The translations under genes and the position numbers were made by a program. This document shows, one piece after another, positions 10,816-64,000 of a stretch of DNA of 64,000 nucleotides. The notes beneath the pieces are model-generated. The model searched no databases and was not told where the DNA came from. It worked only from the letters and a program-made list of their open reading frames with translations. Every line of letters starts with the position of its first letter. Position 1 is the first letter of the stretch. The stretch is from Cololabis saira (taxonomy: Eukaryota > Chordata > Actinopteri > Beloniformes > Belonidae): contig NC_084591.1 of the NCBI RefSeq assembly GCF_033807715.1, forward strand, positions 45,259,868 to 45,323,867. Direction: 5' to 3'.

Positions 10816-11449
10816 TCTAACTCTCAGACATGGGCTGGTGGATCTTCATGTTCTTAACTATTTTACAGTGGAATGCAAGGAGAATTATCTGTAATGGACA
10901 AGAATTTAAAAAAATAGTGTCAAATTTGTCGGACAAACCGCATGTAATATGTATTCAAGAGACATGGTTAAAACCACAATGGGATTTTGTTATGTATGGG
11001 TACACTGCAATAAGGAATGATAGGGAAACCGGGAAAGGTGGAGGAGTGGCAACATTTGTGAGGAATGGGTTGAGATATAATTTAGTCAAGATAGGAAAGG
11101 AACAAGAATCTATTGTAATCAAGGTATGGACAGAAAAGAGCAGCATTACAATAGTAAATTACTATAACCCATGTAATAGACTGTGTACTGATACATTGAA
11201 TGATGCAAGTGGGCCGACACAAGGGAAGGTAATATGTTGTGGAGACTTTATTGCGCACAGTACATTATGGGGGAGTAATAATACAGATGCAAATGGGTCA
11301 GTAATAGAGGAGTTTATAGATGATATGGGTTTGGTATGTATCAATGATGGAAGAGGTACAAGGTATAATAGCTCACAGAATACAGAGAGTGTAATTGATC
11401 TGACGCTCACATCCACTATAATTGCAGGTGTTAGTACTTGGGAAGTCTT

Positions 11450-11883
11450 TTTTTTTTTTTTTTCTTGTCTGCACACATATTAATAATTGATACCATGCAG
11501 GTAAAAAACCAAAGGCATATATATGTGCATTATTGCTATATTTAATATATATATACATATATATACGCATACATATGCATACACATACATAAATACACAC
11601 ATACAAACCCAGTGAATTTTTTTTTGGGGGGTGGGGGGGTGGAGGGGGGGTGACATCCACTGCCAATCCAGGAAGCAGGAACACATGGAGGCACACGTCA
11701 ATCTCTGGAAATCTGCAACAAAAACCACAAACAAAACACAAGACCGACAAAACCGACACGGAGCCGACCAAAACACGAGCAGTAATCGACCCAAATCACA
11801 GTCTGAGCTAACAGAGCAAGCATGCAGGTGAACAGGCCAGTGTGTATGTCTATGTGTGTGTGTGTGTGTATGTATATGATCAC

Positions 11884-11977
<94 letters not shown>

Positions 11978-12026
11978 ATATGTTTGTGTGGCTGTGTATG
12001 TGTGTGTATACGCATGTGACTGGATG

Positions 12027-12079
<53 letters not shown>

Positions 12080-12635
12080 TAGTCTTATCAAAGCTCCACC
12101 TGAAGTGTATCTATAGTGGGGGGGGGGGGGGGTGACAAGGAAGAACCCGGAACCCAGGCCACCAGCAACCCCACAGAGTGGAGAAGTAGGAGGGAGGTAA
12201 CCCACCGCCAGCGAGGGCCCCCCCCCTATCCCCCCCCCCCCCCCGGCGGGGGCGGCCAAGGGGGCCCGCGGGCGGGGCTCCCACGACCAGGAGACCCTCA
12301 CCCTCCAGGCCAACGACCCCCAACCGGCGAGGGGCCAGCCTGCCCGGAGAGACAGAGCCGCCCCGGCCGCCGACGCGGGCAGGAGCACCCGCCCCCACGA
12401 AAGTGGCCCTCCAAGACCAGAGGGGCGCCCCGCCACGGAGGCCGCGGGGGGGACCGGAGACGGGCCCGGAGAGAGGAGACCCCCCCAACAGGGCGACACC
12501 AGTGCGGGCCCGACAATGGAGGGCCCCAGACCCAGGCATCCCATTCACTCATCCATTCACCTATCCGATATCTATACTAATAATAATATGATATACTATA
12601 TACAATAATAATTGTATATATATAATAAAATAAAA
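11450..12635 (-). mobile_element. Poly(A)-tailed retroelement copy 1 with internal (TG)n arrays
   Basis: The insert begins with a poly-T run on the + strand, i.e. the poly-A tail of a minus-strand retrocopy. It is bordered by a perfect 17-bp duplication AGTACTTGGGAAGTCTT (11433-11449 and 12636-12652), the mark of target-primed insertion. It holds (TG)n at about 11885-11973 and 12029-12078, a poly-G run at 12118-12132, and a GC-rich block to about 12540. A related copy sits at 29331-30178. I find no coding domain, so the family is unnamed. Confidence 0.75.
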
Positions 12636-13631
12636 AGTACTTGGGAAGTCTTGAATCAGTCAACAGTAGGCAGCGATCACTATCCAATAATGATCAAAAT
12701 TGGAATAGAAATACATCAAGAGGGGGAGCAAGGACACCAAGGTGGAAGTTGGGTGAAGCAGATTGGGGTGCATTCCAAATAATAAGTGACGACAGATGTG
12801 TAAAACTACTGGGAGAGAATGTAACTAATATAGAGGAAATTAATGGGAAATTGGTAACAGCATTGATACAGACATCAGAAGAAACTATTCCAAAGAGTAA
12901 AGGAAGCAAGCGGAAAAAGAGTGTGCCGTGGTGGGATGACAACTGTAGCAAAGCAATAAAAATGAGGAATAGAACATTTAGACAGTTGAAAGCTCACCAC
13001 ACACTAGATATAGTTATAGTACCAATATTAAAACCAGGTAAAGATTCATCAAATCCCTCTAGCTATAGGCCCATTGCATTAACATCGCAGTTAGGGAAAA
13101 CTATGGAACGGTTGGTGACGGAGAGACTGTCACATTTTCTTGAGAGTTACCAAAGTCCAATTACCAAAGTGGATTTTGTAAGTGAAGAGGGACGATGGAT
13201 AGTGTCTTATGTTTAGAGGCAGAAATATGAAAAGCTCAGACCAACAGAGAAATGGTGATTGCGGTATTTATGCGGTATATTGCGGTATATGATATGAAGG
13301 AGGGACTCATCAAACTCAATAAATTAGGTGTAAATGGGAAACTGTACAATTGGGTATTAGATTTCATGTTTGGAAGAACAATAGCAGTAAAAGTGAATAC
13401 AGAATATTCTAAAATATATCAAATGGATTACCACAGGGAAATGTCTGCAGTCCAATCCTTTTTAATGTCATGATCAATTATATTTTTGAGCATGTCAAAC
13501 GAGGTATAGGGAAGTCATTGTATGCTGATGAAGGGGCATTATGGATAAGGGGGCGGAATCTTGCTTACGTACAGAAGAAACTGCAGTCAGCAATTATGAC
13601 GGTGGAGCAGTGGGCAGATGAATGGGGTTTT

Positions 13632-13815
13632 TTTTGTTTTTTTGGGCTCTAGTGGCCCTTTATTGAAGATGCAGAGTGGAAAGGGGTAGAGAGAGAGAAT
13701 GGGGATGACACGCAGCAAAGGTGCGCGGGCTGGATTCGAACCCACGACCACTGCAGGAGGACTGTAGCCTCAGTATATGAGCCCCTGCTTAACCCACTGC
13801 GCCACCGAGCGGCCC
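13632..13815 (-). mobile_element. tRNA-derived SINE
   Basis: On the minus strand it starts GGGCCGCTCGGTGGCGCAGTGG (A-box-like) and has GGGTTCGAATCC (B-box), followed by a tRNA-unrelated body and an A-rich tail. The perfect 14-bp duplication ATGAATGGGGTTTT flanks it (13618-13631 and 13816-13829). The tRNA-like part lacks a proper anticodon arm and CCA end, so it is a SINE and not a tRNA gene. Confidence 0.85.
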
Positions 13816-13961
13816 ATGAATGGGGTTTTAAGTTTTCTGTTGCAAAAACACAATGGATATGTTTTTCTAACCGTCACAAAGAGATCTCCTTGAAAATATA
13901 TGGTCAAAACATTGAACAGGTCAGTGTCGTTAGACTGCTTGGAATGTGGTTAGATGAAAAG

Positions 13962-16788
13962 TAAGTAAGTAAGTAAGTAAACTTTATTTGTACAGCGCTC
14001 TTCACAGACCATGGTCACAGAGCGCTTCACAGTTAAAATAAAAACAGTTAAGGGATACATACAAATTTAAGATTAAAAAGGCCAAGACAACACATTTACA
14101 ATCATAACAGCCCCAAGATAATTAGGCAAAAGCCTGCACAAATAAAAAGGTCTTTAGTTGCCTTTTGAAGGAGTCAACAGACTCCATCGAACGCAGAGAG
14201 AGCGGAAGATCGTTCCAAAGCCTGGGAGCAACGGCCTGGAAGGATCGGTCTCCTCTGGTCCGGAAGCGAGTATGAGGCACCATCAGCAGATTCTGATCCA
14301 CAGACCTCAGAGCCCGAGCTGGGGTGTAGGGCTGGATCAGATCGCTGATGTAAGGTGGAGCCTGACCATGCAAAGCTCTGAAAGTTAAAACCAGTATTTT
14401 AAAATTTACCCTAGAGGAAACTGGCAGCCAATGAAGATCTTTGAGAATAGGGGTTATGTGTGACCTCCTATTAGCGCGGGCCAGAATTCTTGCTGCAGAA
14501 TTCTGCACTAGCTGCAGGCGAGACAGCTGCTTCTTGTTTAGACAAGAGAACAAACTGTTACAGTAGTCCAAACGCGAGGACACAAATGCGTGAATGACCA
14601 GCTCCAAATCCTTTTGCGACAACATTTTCCTGAGTTTCGAAATATTCCTCAGATGAAAAAAGCAATTCCTTGTCAGCTGTTTGCAGTGTTGCACTAATGA
14701 CATGTCTTTGTCAAACACAACACCCAGGTTTCTTAGGCTCGGTTTAACAGACTGGCCCAAGTCACCCAAATACTGGTTAATCCTAGGAATGGAGGCATCA
14801 GGGGCAATAACCAGGGTTTCAGTTTTGTCTACGTTTAGCTGCAAGGTGTTCACACTTAGCCATTGTTTTATCTCCACCAAGCAATGAACTAGGGAATTTA
14901 GCCTGTGGAGCTCAGTAGGCTTGAAAGAGCAGTAAAGCTGAATATCATCAGCAAACATGTGGTAGGAGACATCAGGAAAACTCTGGACGATTTTTCCCAA
15001 GGGGATCAAATACAACAAAAATAATAAAGGACCCAAAACAGAACCTTGGGGGACTCCACACAACAGATCTGCTGACCCAGACCTTATTTGGTTAGCTGTA
15101 ACACTAAAGCTACGCCCAGAAAGGTATGACGAGAACCACTGTAGAACTGAACCTGACAGTCCTACTTCATCCCTCAGCCTTCTCAACAAGATTTGGTGGT
15201 CGACGGTGTCAAAGGCTGAGGACAGATCTAAGAGAACTAGAACAGTGCATTTTCCCGAATCAGCAGACATCATAATGTCACTGGACACTTTCAGCAAGGC
15301 TGTCTCCGTAGAGTGGTGTTTGCGGAAACCAGACTGAAATGTCTCATGGATGTTGTTTTGATCCAGGAATAATGACAGCTGCTCAGAGACCACCTTCTCT
15401 AGGATCTTGGACAAGATTGGTAGCTTAGAGATCGGCCTGAAATTACCGAGGACAGTTGGGTCTAAGCCTGCCTTTTTGAGTAAAGGCTCCACTATAGCAT
15501 GCTTAAAAGCATTGGGAAACACTCCGGAGGACAGAGAGAGGTTAACCATTTTGGTAACCCAGGGGCCAATTACATCAAACACTTTCACAAAAAGCCTACA
15601 TGGAAGGACATCCGATGAGCAAGAGGAGAGTTTCATCTTGGTCACCAGTGCTGAGATATCAGCAAGAGTCACAGACCTAAATGAGGACCACAAGCTGGAG
15701 ACAGGCTCAGCGACAGCAGGGGTTCCACACAAAAGGGGAGGGATTTTCTCCTTGATCAACTTAATTTTCTCAGTGAAAAATCTCAATAATGCATTGCTGT
15801 CCGCTTCACAAAAAACAGGAGTAACTGGTGCAGCAGGACACACAAGAGAATTGATTGCGTTAAAAAGCACTTTGGGATTTTTCTTGTTAGCTGTTACCAG
15901 TTGACGAATAAAGTCTGATCTGGCATTTTCCACTATCTCATTATATGAGGCCACAAGATCCCTGAGATGGAGTCTGTGCACCTCAAGTTTAGTGGATTTC
16001 CACAGGCGTTCAGTCTTACGACAAAGTCTCCTTAGACTCATGGTGTCTTCATTTGTCCAAGGGCACATTTTTTCCGAACTGACCAGCTTGATTTAAAAGG
16101 TGCCACCTGATCCAGAATTTTGACACAATGGTTGGTAAAACACTGAGTAAAATTGTCCACATCAAGGCAGTCCATAAACAAAAGAGGGTCAAACATGGCA
16201 GAGAAACTGTCTGCAGTATTAGCAGAAATAACACGCCTCTGAGACCTAGCTTCTATGGGCTTAGGCTCAGGGCTGAAGTGGAGATCAAACTGAACAAGAA
16301 AATGATCACTGAGCTGGACGTCCTGTACAGACACATTTGAAATGTCTAGTCCAAGGGTAAAAACTAAGTCTAAAATGTGGCCTTTCTGGTGTGTGGGCTC
16401 AGAAACATGTTGCTCAAAATTAAAAGCTTCAGTCAATGATAAAAGTTCCTTTGCGGAGCAAGATGAGCTGTCATCAACATGAAGGTTAAAATCTCCAAGG
16501 ATAAGAACAGATTCCAACTTTATTATGGAGGATAAAAAGTCACTAAAATCCTTCAGAAACAGAGCAGCAGGTCCAGGGGGACGGTAGATTGACACACAGC
16601 AGAATGGATTTGAAGATCCCACCATGACCATTTGGGACTCAAATGAAGTGAAATCCTGGGTCTGGGTCATTTTGCATGTGCAACTGTCCTTATATATAAC
16701 GGCCAGACCCCCCCCACGACGGCAGGGGCGGGGTTTCCCGACAACAGAGCAGCCAACTGGACAGAGTTCATTAAGATGAATAAACTCT
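13962..16788 (-). mobile_element. L2-clade LINE, 5'-truncated, nearly intact ORF2
   Basis: A minus-strand insert of 2.8 kb. Its 3' end is a short (TAAG)n tail next to 13962, typical of L2-like LINEs that end in microsatellite repeats instead of poly-A. The flanks TTAGATGAAAAG (left) and TTAGATGAATAAAAG (right) look like an imperfect target duplication. The interrupted LINE reads LDEK/LTWRQHIDKV across the empty site. Its coding region is described separately. Confidence 0.88.
14122..16788 (-). pseudogene. L2 LINE endonuclease-reverse transcriptase, one frameshift
   Basis: The endonuclease part (16788 down to about 16050) has ESVLILGDFNLHVDD and DVQLSDHFLVQFDLHF. The RT part (16068 to 14122) is open for 648 codons, with STETALLKVSSDI, LLDLSSAFDTVDHQILL, CGVPQGSVLGPLLF, the catalytic YHMFADDIQLYCSF, and the C-terminal HWLPVSSRVNFKIL and FQAVAPRLWNDLPLSLRS. 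The two parts are joined by a single-base frameshift in the A-run near 16062-16070. The 5' end is truncated. RT reverse-transcribes the element RNA at the nicked target. So little decay suggests a recent insertion. Confidence 0.92.
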
Positions 16789-17699
16789 TTAGATGAATAA
16801 AAGCTGACTTGGAGGCAGCACATTGACAAAGTGAGGGATAAATGTAAAAGAGTCAACAATCTCTTAAGATGCCTTTCAGGAAGACAGTGGGGTGCAACCA
16901 GAGCGTCGCTGCTAAATATATATCAGGCCATCATGAGAGCAACGCTTGATTATGGGTGTATAGAATATCTAGCACCAGCAGAAAGTCATCTGAAAAAGCT
17001 GGATGTGCAGCAGGCACAGGGACTGAGGATATGTAGTGGAGAATTTAAATCCCCTCCAGTAGAAGCCATACAAATAGAAATGGGGGAACAACCATTACGG
17101 ATCAGGAGAATGAAACTCCTAATAGCATACTGGGTCAATCTTCAAGGGCATAGACCTTCACATCCTGCTAAAACCATCCTGGAGGACTGTTGAGAACATA
17201 ATAAATCTAATATTATGAGTTTTGGGTGGGTAGGAAACATAAAAGCAGTACAAGCAGGTTTAGGTCATATACACTTCAGTCCGACAGTCCCATATTCATG
17301 TACTCCTCCCTGGATATTCATAGAACCGTCAGTAAACTTTGACATACAGCTACAATTGAAGAAAAGGAACAGGCAGATTTCCGAGGGAAGGGTAGCTGAA
17401 AATTATCTGGAACAACATTTTTCAGACAAAACATTAATTTTCACTGATGGGTCAAAGGACCCTGATACTGGAAGAACAGGAGCTGCAGTTTTCCTTCCAC
17501 ACTACAAAATACATATCAAGAAAAGAACCACAGACCAGTTATCAGTATATGCAGTTGAGCTTGCAGCTATCATTTTAGGTTTGGACAATACAGCAATAGC
17601 ATCAGACAGTTGGGCAGCTCTTACAAGTATTAAAACCACAAAATGAACTCCCACAAATAATAAGTCTCAGAGTAACCAAACACGTGCAATAAAAATCAT

Positions 17700-18049
17700 C
17701 CAGCACCCTCTTTAATAATCATGTCTGCCTCACTCTGCTGCAGCTCTCACTTTTGTACTTCCTTTGTATAATTTTTTGTATTTTTTGTATAATTTGTCTG
17801 TTAAAATTGTATATAGGTTATACTTATACTTATTCTTATTTTTATTCAGAACTGTCCTTCTCACTACCTCAAACTGCTGCACCTTAAAATGTTTATACTG
17901 TAGATAGAAATACCACATAGAAATACCACATTTGTTTATTGTTTATTTGTTTATTGTTTATTTTTTACTACCAAAGAGCGAAATAACCGGAGTCAAATTC
18001 CTTGTTGGACAATGTTCGAACCTGGCCAATAAAGCTGATTCTGATTCTG
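17700..18049 (+). mobile_element. 5'-truncated LINE tail with (ATTCTG) end
   Basis: A 350-bp non-coding insert that ends AATAAAGCTGATTCTGATTCTG, a hexamer-repeat 3' end common in fish LINE tails. The 7-bp duplication AAATCAT flanks it (17693-17699 and 18050-18056). It interrupts the RNase H region of the host LINE. Confidence 0.75.
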
Positions 18050-18700
18050 AAATCATGTAGGCAAGATCTCATATATAAAATACATAATCTACTTCACAGA
18101 ATGCAAGAGGGGTTTGACAGTTTGCTTCATTTGGGTTCCTGCCCATGTAGGGATAGAATGGAATGAAGGAGTGGATATTTTGGTCAAACAAACACTCAAA
18201 TCACACACTGTAGATACAGAAATTCCATTATGTAGGGCAGAGGGTAAATCAATAATCAAGAAACATGTGGGGAAAGTGTGGCAAGAATACTGGGAATCCA
18301 AGAAACGGGAAGACACCTTTACAATATACAGAAAACAGTTGGGTTGGGAAGAAGGAGGGGCAGGAACCGGAGGGAAGAGGCAATCATTACACGACTCAGG
18401 ATAGGGCACACAGGACTGAACAATACACTGCACAAAATAGGAAAACACCCTGATGGAAGATGTGACCAATGTGGGCAGGCTGGATCTGTTCAGCGTGTGT
18501 TGTTGGATTGTGGAGGATATGAGGTGGAAAGAAGGACATTAGCAGCAGCAGCAGAGGAAGCCAGGATGGCATTAAATGTGGGGAACTTGCTAGGAGCAGA
18601 GTCAGGAGTTATGCTCAAACATTTGATGGCACATCTCAAAGATACAGTGCTACTGGAGATTATTTGATTTCCTTATTTAGTTTTTTTTTTGTTTTGTTTT

Positions 18701-19745
18701 ATATTATTTATTTATTTTATTTGTATTTTTCTTTTCTTAGTATCAGTGCATCTTGCTTGGTTATGTCCTCTTTGGCCATTGCTTCAACCACAGGATTCTT
18801 GTTGTTGCCCCAAGTTAGAGTTTTGGTTTGTTAAAGTAGTTTACGTTCACAGTTATGGTTAGAATAGCCTTGTCAGAGATTTTCAGTTAGTATTAACTTT
18901 TGTTAGCCTCGTTGTATTCCTCCTTTCAGTGAATTTTTGTTTTGTAACATTTAATAGCCACACTTCTTCCCAGTTGGAAGAAGTGTGGGAGTGGTGTTTG
19001 TAGCCTGTTTTTTTCTGTTTTCTGATCTTGAAGTGTCTTCCTATTGTGGGATTCACAGCAAAGTTATTTTGTTACTCCTATACCTGCATCTGCGTCCTGA
19101 GCCCGCTTGGTGTTGTGCCAGGAACTTTATGTTCCTTTCATTACAAATTATTGACAGTGTTGTCTCCTATGGCATGGTACGTTACTTAGAGCATCTAATC
19201 TGTGACCTAAATAAACCAGCACAACATGTTCCTTGAAAGAATACCTTGTTCCCTGAAAGAAAACCTTGTTCCTAAGCACCATTTAATGATTCCCTAAGAT
19301 GTATTAAATATATTGTCCCAGTTTTCAATAGATGGTGTATGCAATTTGAAGTAAAATACTGTTTTTTTTTGTTTTTTTTTTGTTTTTTTTTCAAAAAGTC
19401 TGTCAAAAATTTAAAAAACCTCACAAACCTTTGGGTAATTGTTGCGTTTACATTTGTCAGTGTTTAAATGAGGATAAGTATTGTATAGTTAATAAACACA
19501 CCTGTGAAATAGTTGAGACCAAAAATGTTTCTTGTGTTAAGTGTTAAGTGTTAAAGTCTATATTTACATAAAAGCAGTTGCTGTGTACCGATTACACATT
19601 AACAACCCATTCCCTGTCTCTCTGCAAGGTATCTCTTATGCTTTAAATAAAGGAACCAACTTCACAGTCAGACCAGGTGGTCCTGAGAGCCGAGTCAACA
19701 TTTTACAAGTCAACCAGCTGGCCTCTTCCATTCATTCCAGTTACC
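18701..19745. other. Region upstream of the P450 gene
   Basis: No coding sequence is recognised. It is AT-rich, with T-runs at about 18683-18692 and 19362-19391. A TTTAAATA-like motif at about 19642-19650, some 100 bp before the start codon, could serve as a weak TATA-like element; this is a guess from position only. Confidence 0.35.
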
Positions 19746-62084
<42,339 letters not shown>

Positions 62085-62399
62085 CTTGGTGGTGTGCAGA
62101 TGATCAGCAAAAACAGATGAAAGTTCCAATGAATATTCAGTTTGGATTATCTTGTTTAATTTGATTAAAAAATTTAGAGAGGTTGGGTGTGTTGCTCTTT
62201 TATTTATAACAAAATACAACATTGAATACAACATTTGATCTATCCTAAGTGCCCTAATTAACCTGTTAACCCGTATGGATTTTGGAGGTGAATTTTGTCT
62301 AAACAGGCCTATCCAAATTAAATCAGCTATATCTCCACAATTATATGGACAATGTGCATAATCCTGGTCTCAATGGATAGTTAAATTTTTATCTTTTTT
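62085..62399 (+). other. P450 3' flank
   Basis: Presumed 3' UTR and beyond. No AATAAA on the + strand; GATTAAAAAATTT at 62162-62174 is the nearest A-rich variant. Confidence 0.4.
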
Positions 62400-64000
62400 A
62401 GGGACCGAGTACTGAGGGTGCGAGGACCCTCTTGTATCTGTAGCGTTTATTATTAGGGCCTGAGCACTGACAGTGCAAAGGCCCTATTGTATCTGTAGGA
62501 ATTTTTATTCTTATTAGGGCCCGAGCACTGACAGTGCGTAGGCCCTATTGTATCTGTAGGAATTTTCCTTTTTTTCTTTTCCTTTTTATTTTTCCGACGA
62601 AAGGAGGGCCTTTTTGTCCCCCTAAACGTGCCCCAAAAGTCACCAAATTTTGCACGCAAGCCAGGCCTCACGAAAAATTGTATATTTAGTTTGCATTAAT
62701 GAGCGTGGCCAAATGGCTCAACAGCGCCCCCCAGAAAACTTTGTACCTCAAGCCCCACAATACAGTTTGACGTACAGGCATGAAAATCGGTACACACCTG
62801 TATCATGTCGCAACTTAAAGAAAAGTCTCTTGGCGCCATGGCCGAAACCGAACAGGAAGTCGGCCATTTTCATTTAATCCTGTTATTTTGGCACAATTTA
62901 TGCAATTCCTTCGGCAGTTAATATGGCCCGAACCGTAACGTGCACCCAGGTATGTTATACATCAAAATGTGCATCTCCATCCTGCGACGACACGCATTAC
63001 TTTTCTCAGTCAAAAGCGTTACCGTGGCGACGATAGATGCCAAAAAGCGTGCCCCCCCTTCATCTGATTGGCCATATTTGATAGTTCCTACTTTCTGCCA
63101 TAACTTTTAAATGGTTTGACATAGAGAGTCGTGGGTGGTGTCATCGGACATGGTTTTGAGTCCGTGAACATAATTGGTGCAAATTATACCCGCCCCTTCT
63201 TCTGATTGGTCGATATGTAGATAGTTCCTTACTTTCTGCCATAACTTTTAAATGGTTTGACATAAAGACTCGTGGGTGGTGCCATCGTACTCTGTTTTGA
63301 GTCCGTGAACATAATTGGTGCAAATTAGCCCTGCTCCTTCTTCTGATTGGTCGATATGTGATAGTTCCTACTTTCTGCCATAACTTTGAATGGTTTGATA
63401 TAAAGAGTTGTGGTCGGTGTCATCTGACTCGGTTTTGAGTACTTGCCCTTCATTGGCATGAATTAGCCCCGCCCCTTCTTCTGATTGGTCGATATCTGAT
63501 AGTTCCTACTTTCTGTGATAACTTTTGAATGGTTTGATATAGAGAGTCGTGGGTGGTGTCATCCGCTAAATGTCCAGGCCTGAAGACATCTACATGCAAG
63601 TCATACAAGTGCTTCCACTGCAGCACGCCTGAACGTGCACAAGGGTGCGAGGGCCCGTTTCTTCGCTGCTTGCAGCTTATTTAGGGCCCGAGCACTGACA
63701 GTGCGAAGGCCCTATTGTATCTGTAGGAATTTTTTTCCTCCTTCTTCAGACGAAATGAGGACCTTTTTGCCCCCCTAAACGTGCCCCAAAAGTCACCAAA
63801 TTTTGCACGCAAGCCACGCCTGGCAAAAAATTGGATATTTCATGGTTTGCATTAATGGGCGTGGCCTAATGGCTCAAGAGCGCCCCCTAAAAAACTTCGT
63901 GCCTCAAGCCCCACAATACGGTTTGACGTACATGCACGGAAATCGGTACACACCTGTATCATGTCACAACTTAAAGAAAAGTCTCTTGGCGCCATGGCCG
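62400..64000 (+). repeat. Tandem copies of the teleost GGGCCC-end repeat
   Basis: The start motif AGGGCCCGAGCACTGACAGT occurs at 62516 and 63684, with diverged starts at 62400 and 62455. One copy (62516-63683) is complete and ends GTGCGAGGGCCCGTTTCTTC. Each has about four to five inner units starting TAACTTTTGAATGGTTTGAC (63101 on). The next copy runs off the right edge. Non-coding; related to 31100-31972. Confidence 0.85.

Larger units (their letters stand above)
10830..18667 (+). pseudogene. LINE ORF2 (endonuclease, RT, RNase H, Cys motif), interrupted
   Basis: The start has the APE endonuclease (LTILQWNARR, HVICIQETWL, GKGGGVATFVRNG). In the GDFNAH-type block this copy has CGDFIAHSTLWG, so the catalytic Asn is Ile. 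After the insertion at 11450-12635 it continues VGSDHYPIMIK and VPWWDDN. RT pieces follow (ILKPGKDSSNPSSYRPIAL; SLYADEGALW, with D-to-E at the YADD site), then LRCLSGRQWGATRASLLN, RNase H (FTDGSKDPDTG, YAVELAAIILGL, IASDSWAALTSI, WVPAHVGIEWNEG), and a C-terminal zinc motif (DGRCDQCGQAGSVQRVLLDC). It ends at 18667. Confidence 0.85.
8990..18700 (+). mobile_element. I/Nimb-like LINE broken up by five later insertions
   Basis: A long LINE with ORF1 (CCHC knuckles) and ORF2 (endonuclease, RT, RNase H, C-terminal Cys motif) in order on the + strand. RNase H inside ORF2 is typical of the I superfamily. Five foreign segments interrupt it: 10161-10725, 11450-12635, 13632-13815, 13962-16788 and 17700-18049, each with a recognisable target-site duplication (that of 13962-16788 imperfect). 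Removing them leaves about 4.5-5 kb. There is also a deletion between the linker and RT near 13008, plus scattered stops. Confidence 0.85.

Noticed and set aside
11822..12116. Long frames of alternating Cys-Val or His-Thr
   Set aside because: They are translations of the (TG)n/(CA)n arrays (also at 29742-30043 and 58224-58545) and have no protein character.
13632..13815. tRNA gene on the minus strand
   Set aside because: A- and B-box motifs are present but there is no complete cloverleaf; a 3' body, A-rich tail and 14-bp target duplication mark a SINE. The same holds for 40343-40480.
15407..15904. 165-codon plus-strand frame
   Set aside because: Antisense shadow of the L2 reverse transcriptase, which has all its motifs on the minus strand.
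19677..19745. Upstream Met for the P450 (23 extra residues)
   Set aside because: It would put a polar segment before the membrane anchor, unlike CYP2 proteins; the Met at 19746 has a good start context and sits at the anchor.

Overview
The window is a piece of a teleost fish nuclear genome. It has one spliced, vertebrate-type microsomal cytochrome P450 gene of the CYP2 family on the + strand. Around and inside that gene is a dense set of fish transposable elements: L2, I/Nimb-like, RTE/Rex3-like and L1 LINEs, tRNA-derived SINEs, Ty3/Gypsy and other LTR elements, Tc1, hAT, PIF/Harbinger, a pogo-like MITE, microsatellites and minisatellites. I see no bacterial or viral gene set and no second host gene.

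The host gene (19746-62084) can be read completely from the sequence. It has 11 coding exons, all with GT..AG junctions and consistent phases, giving a 487-residue P450 with a membrane anchor, proline hinge, C-helix WxxxR, I-helix AGTDTT, K-helix ExxR and the FSAGPRICLG haem loop (Cys431). Two phase-0 introns split what are normally single CYP2 coding blocks (the 177-bp and 188-bp exons). The gene spans about 42 kb because introns 4, 5 and 6 are full of transposons; the intron before exon 7a alone is 22.5 kb.

Layout. 1-8.9 kb: LINE fragment, a minus-strand LTR with a tRNA-Pro-type primer site, a Gmr1-like Gypsy gag/protease/integrase relic, Harbinger and hAT elements, and a decayed ORF of unknown family. 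9.0-18.7 kb: an I/Nimb-like LINE pierced by five younger insertions, each with a recognisable target-site duplication. 19.7-25.7 kb: P450 exons 1-4, with a Tc1 element nested in another DNA transposon in intron 2. 25.7-38.4 kb: introns with L2 pieces, an unclassified composite repeat, a Harbinger MITE whose empty site lies next door, extra exon 5a/5b, and a 1.9-kb foldback element (35882-37812) inserted in frame into an L1 ORF1. 38.5-61.0 kb: Gypsy relic, second composite repeat copy, MITEs, satellites, then a nest in which a Harbinger-type element holds an 8.6-kb hAT, which itself holds a very young LTR element with a tandem-repeat internal region. 61.0-62.1 kb: exons 7a-9. 62.4-64.0 kb: tandem copies of a common teleost repeat.

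The most unusual items are the foldback element with repeated ATGTAATAA sites, the young LTR element with a repeat-built proline-rich internal region, the two extra P450 introns, and the nested insertions whose removal restores the interrupted reading frames.
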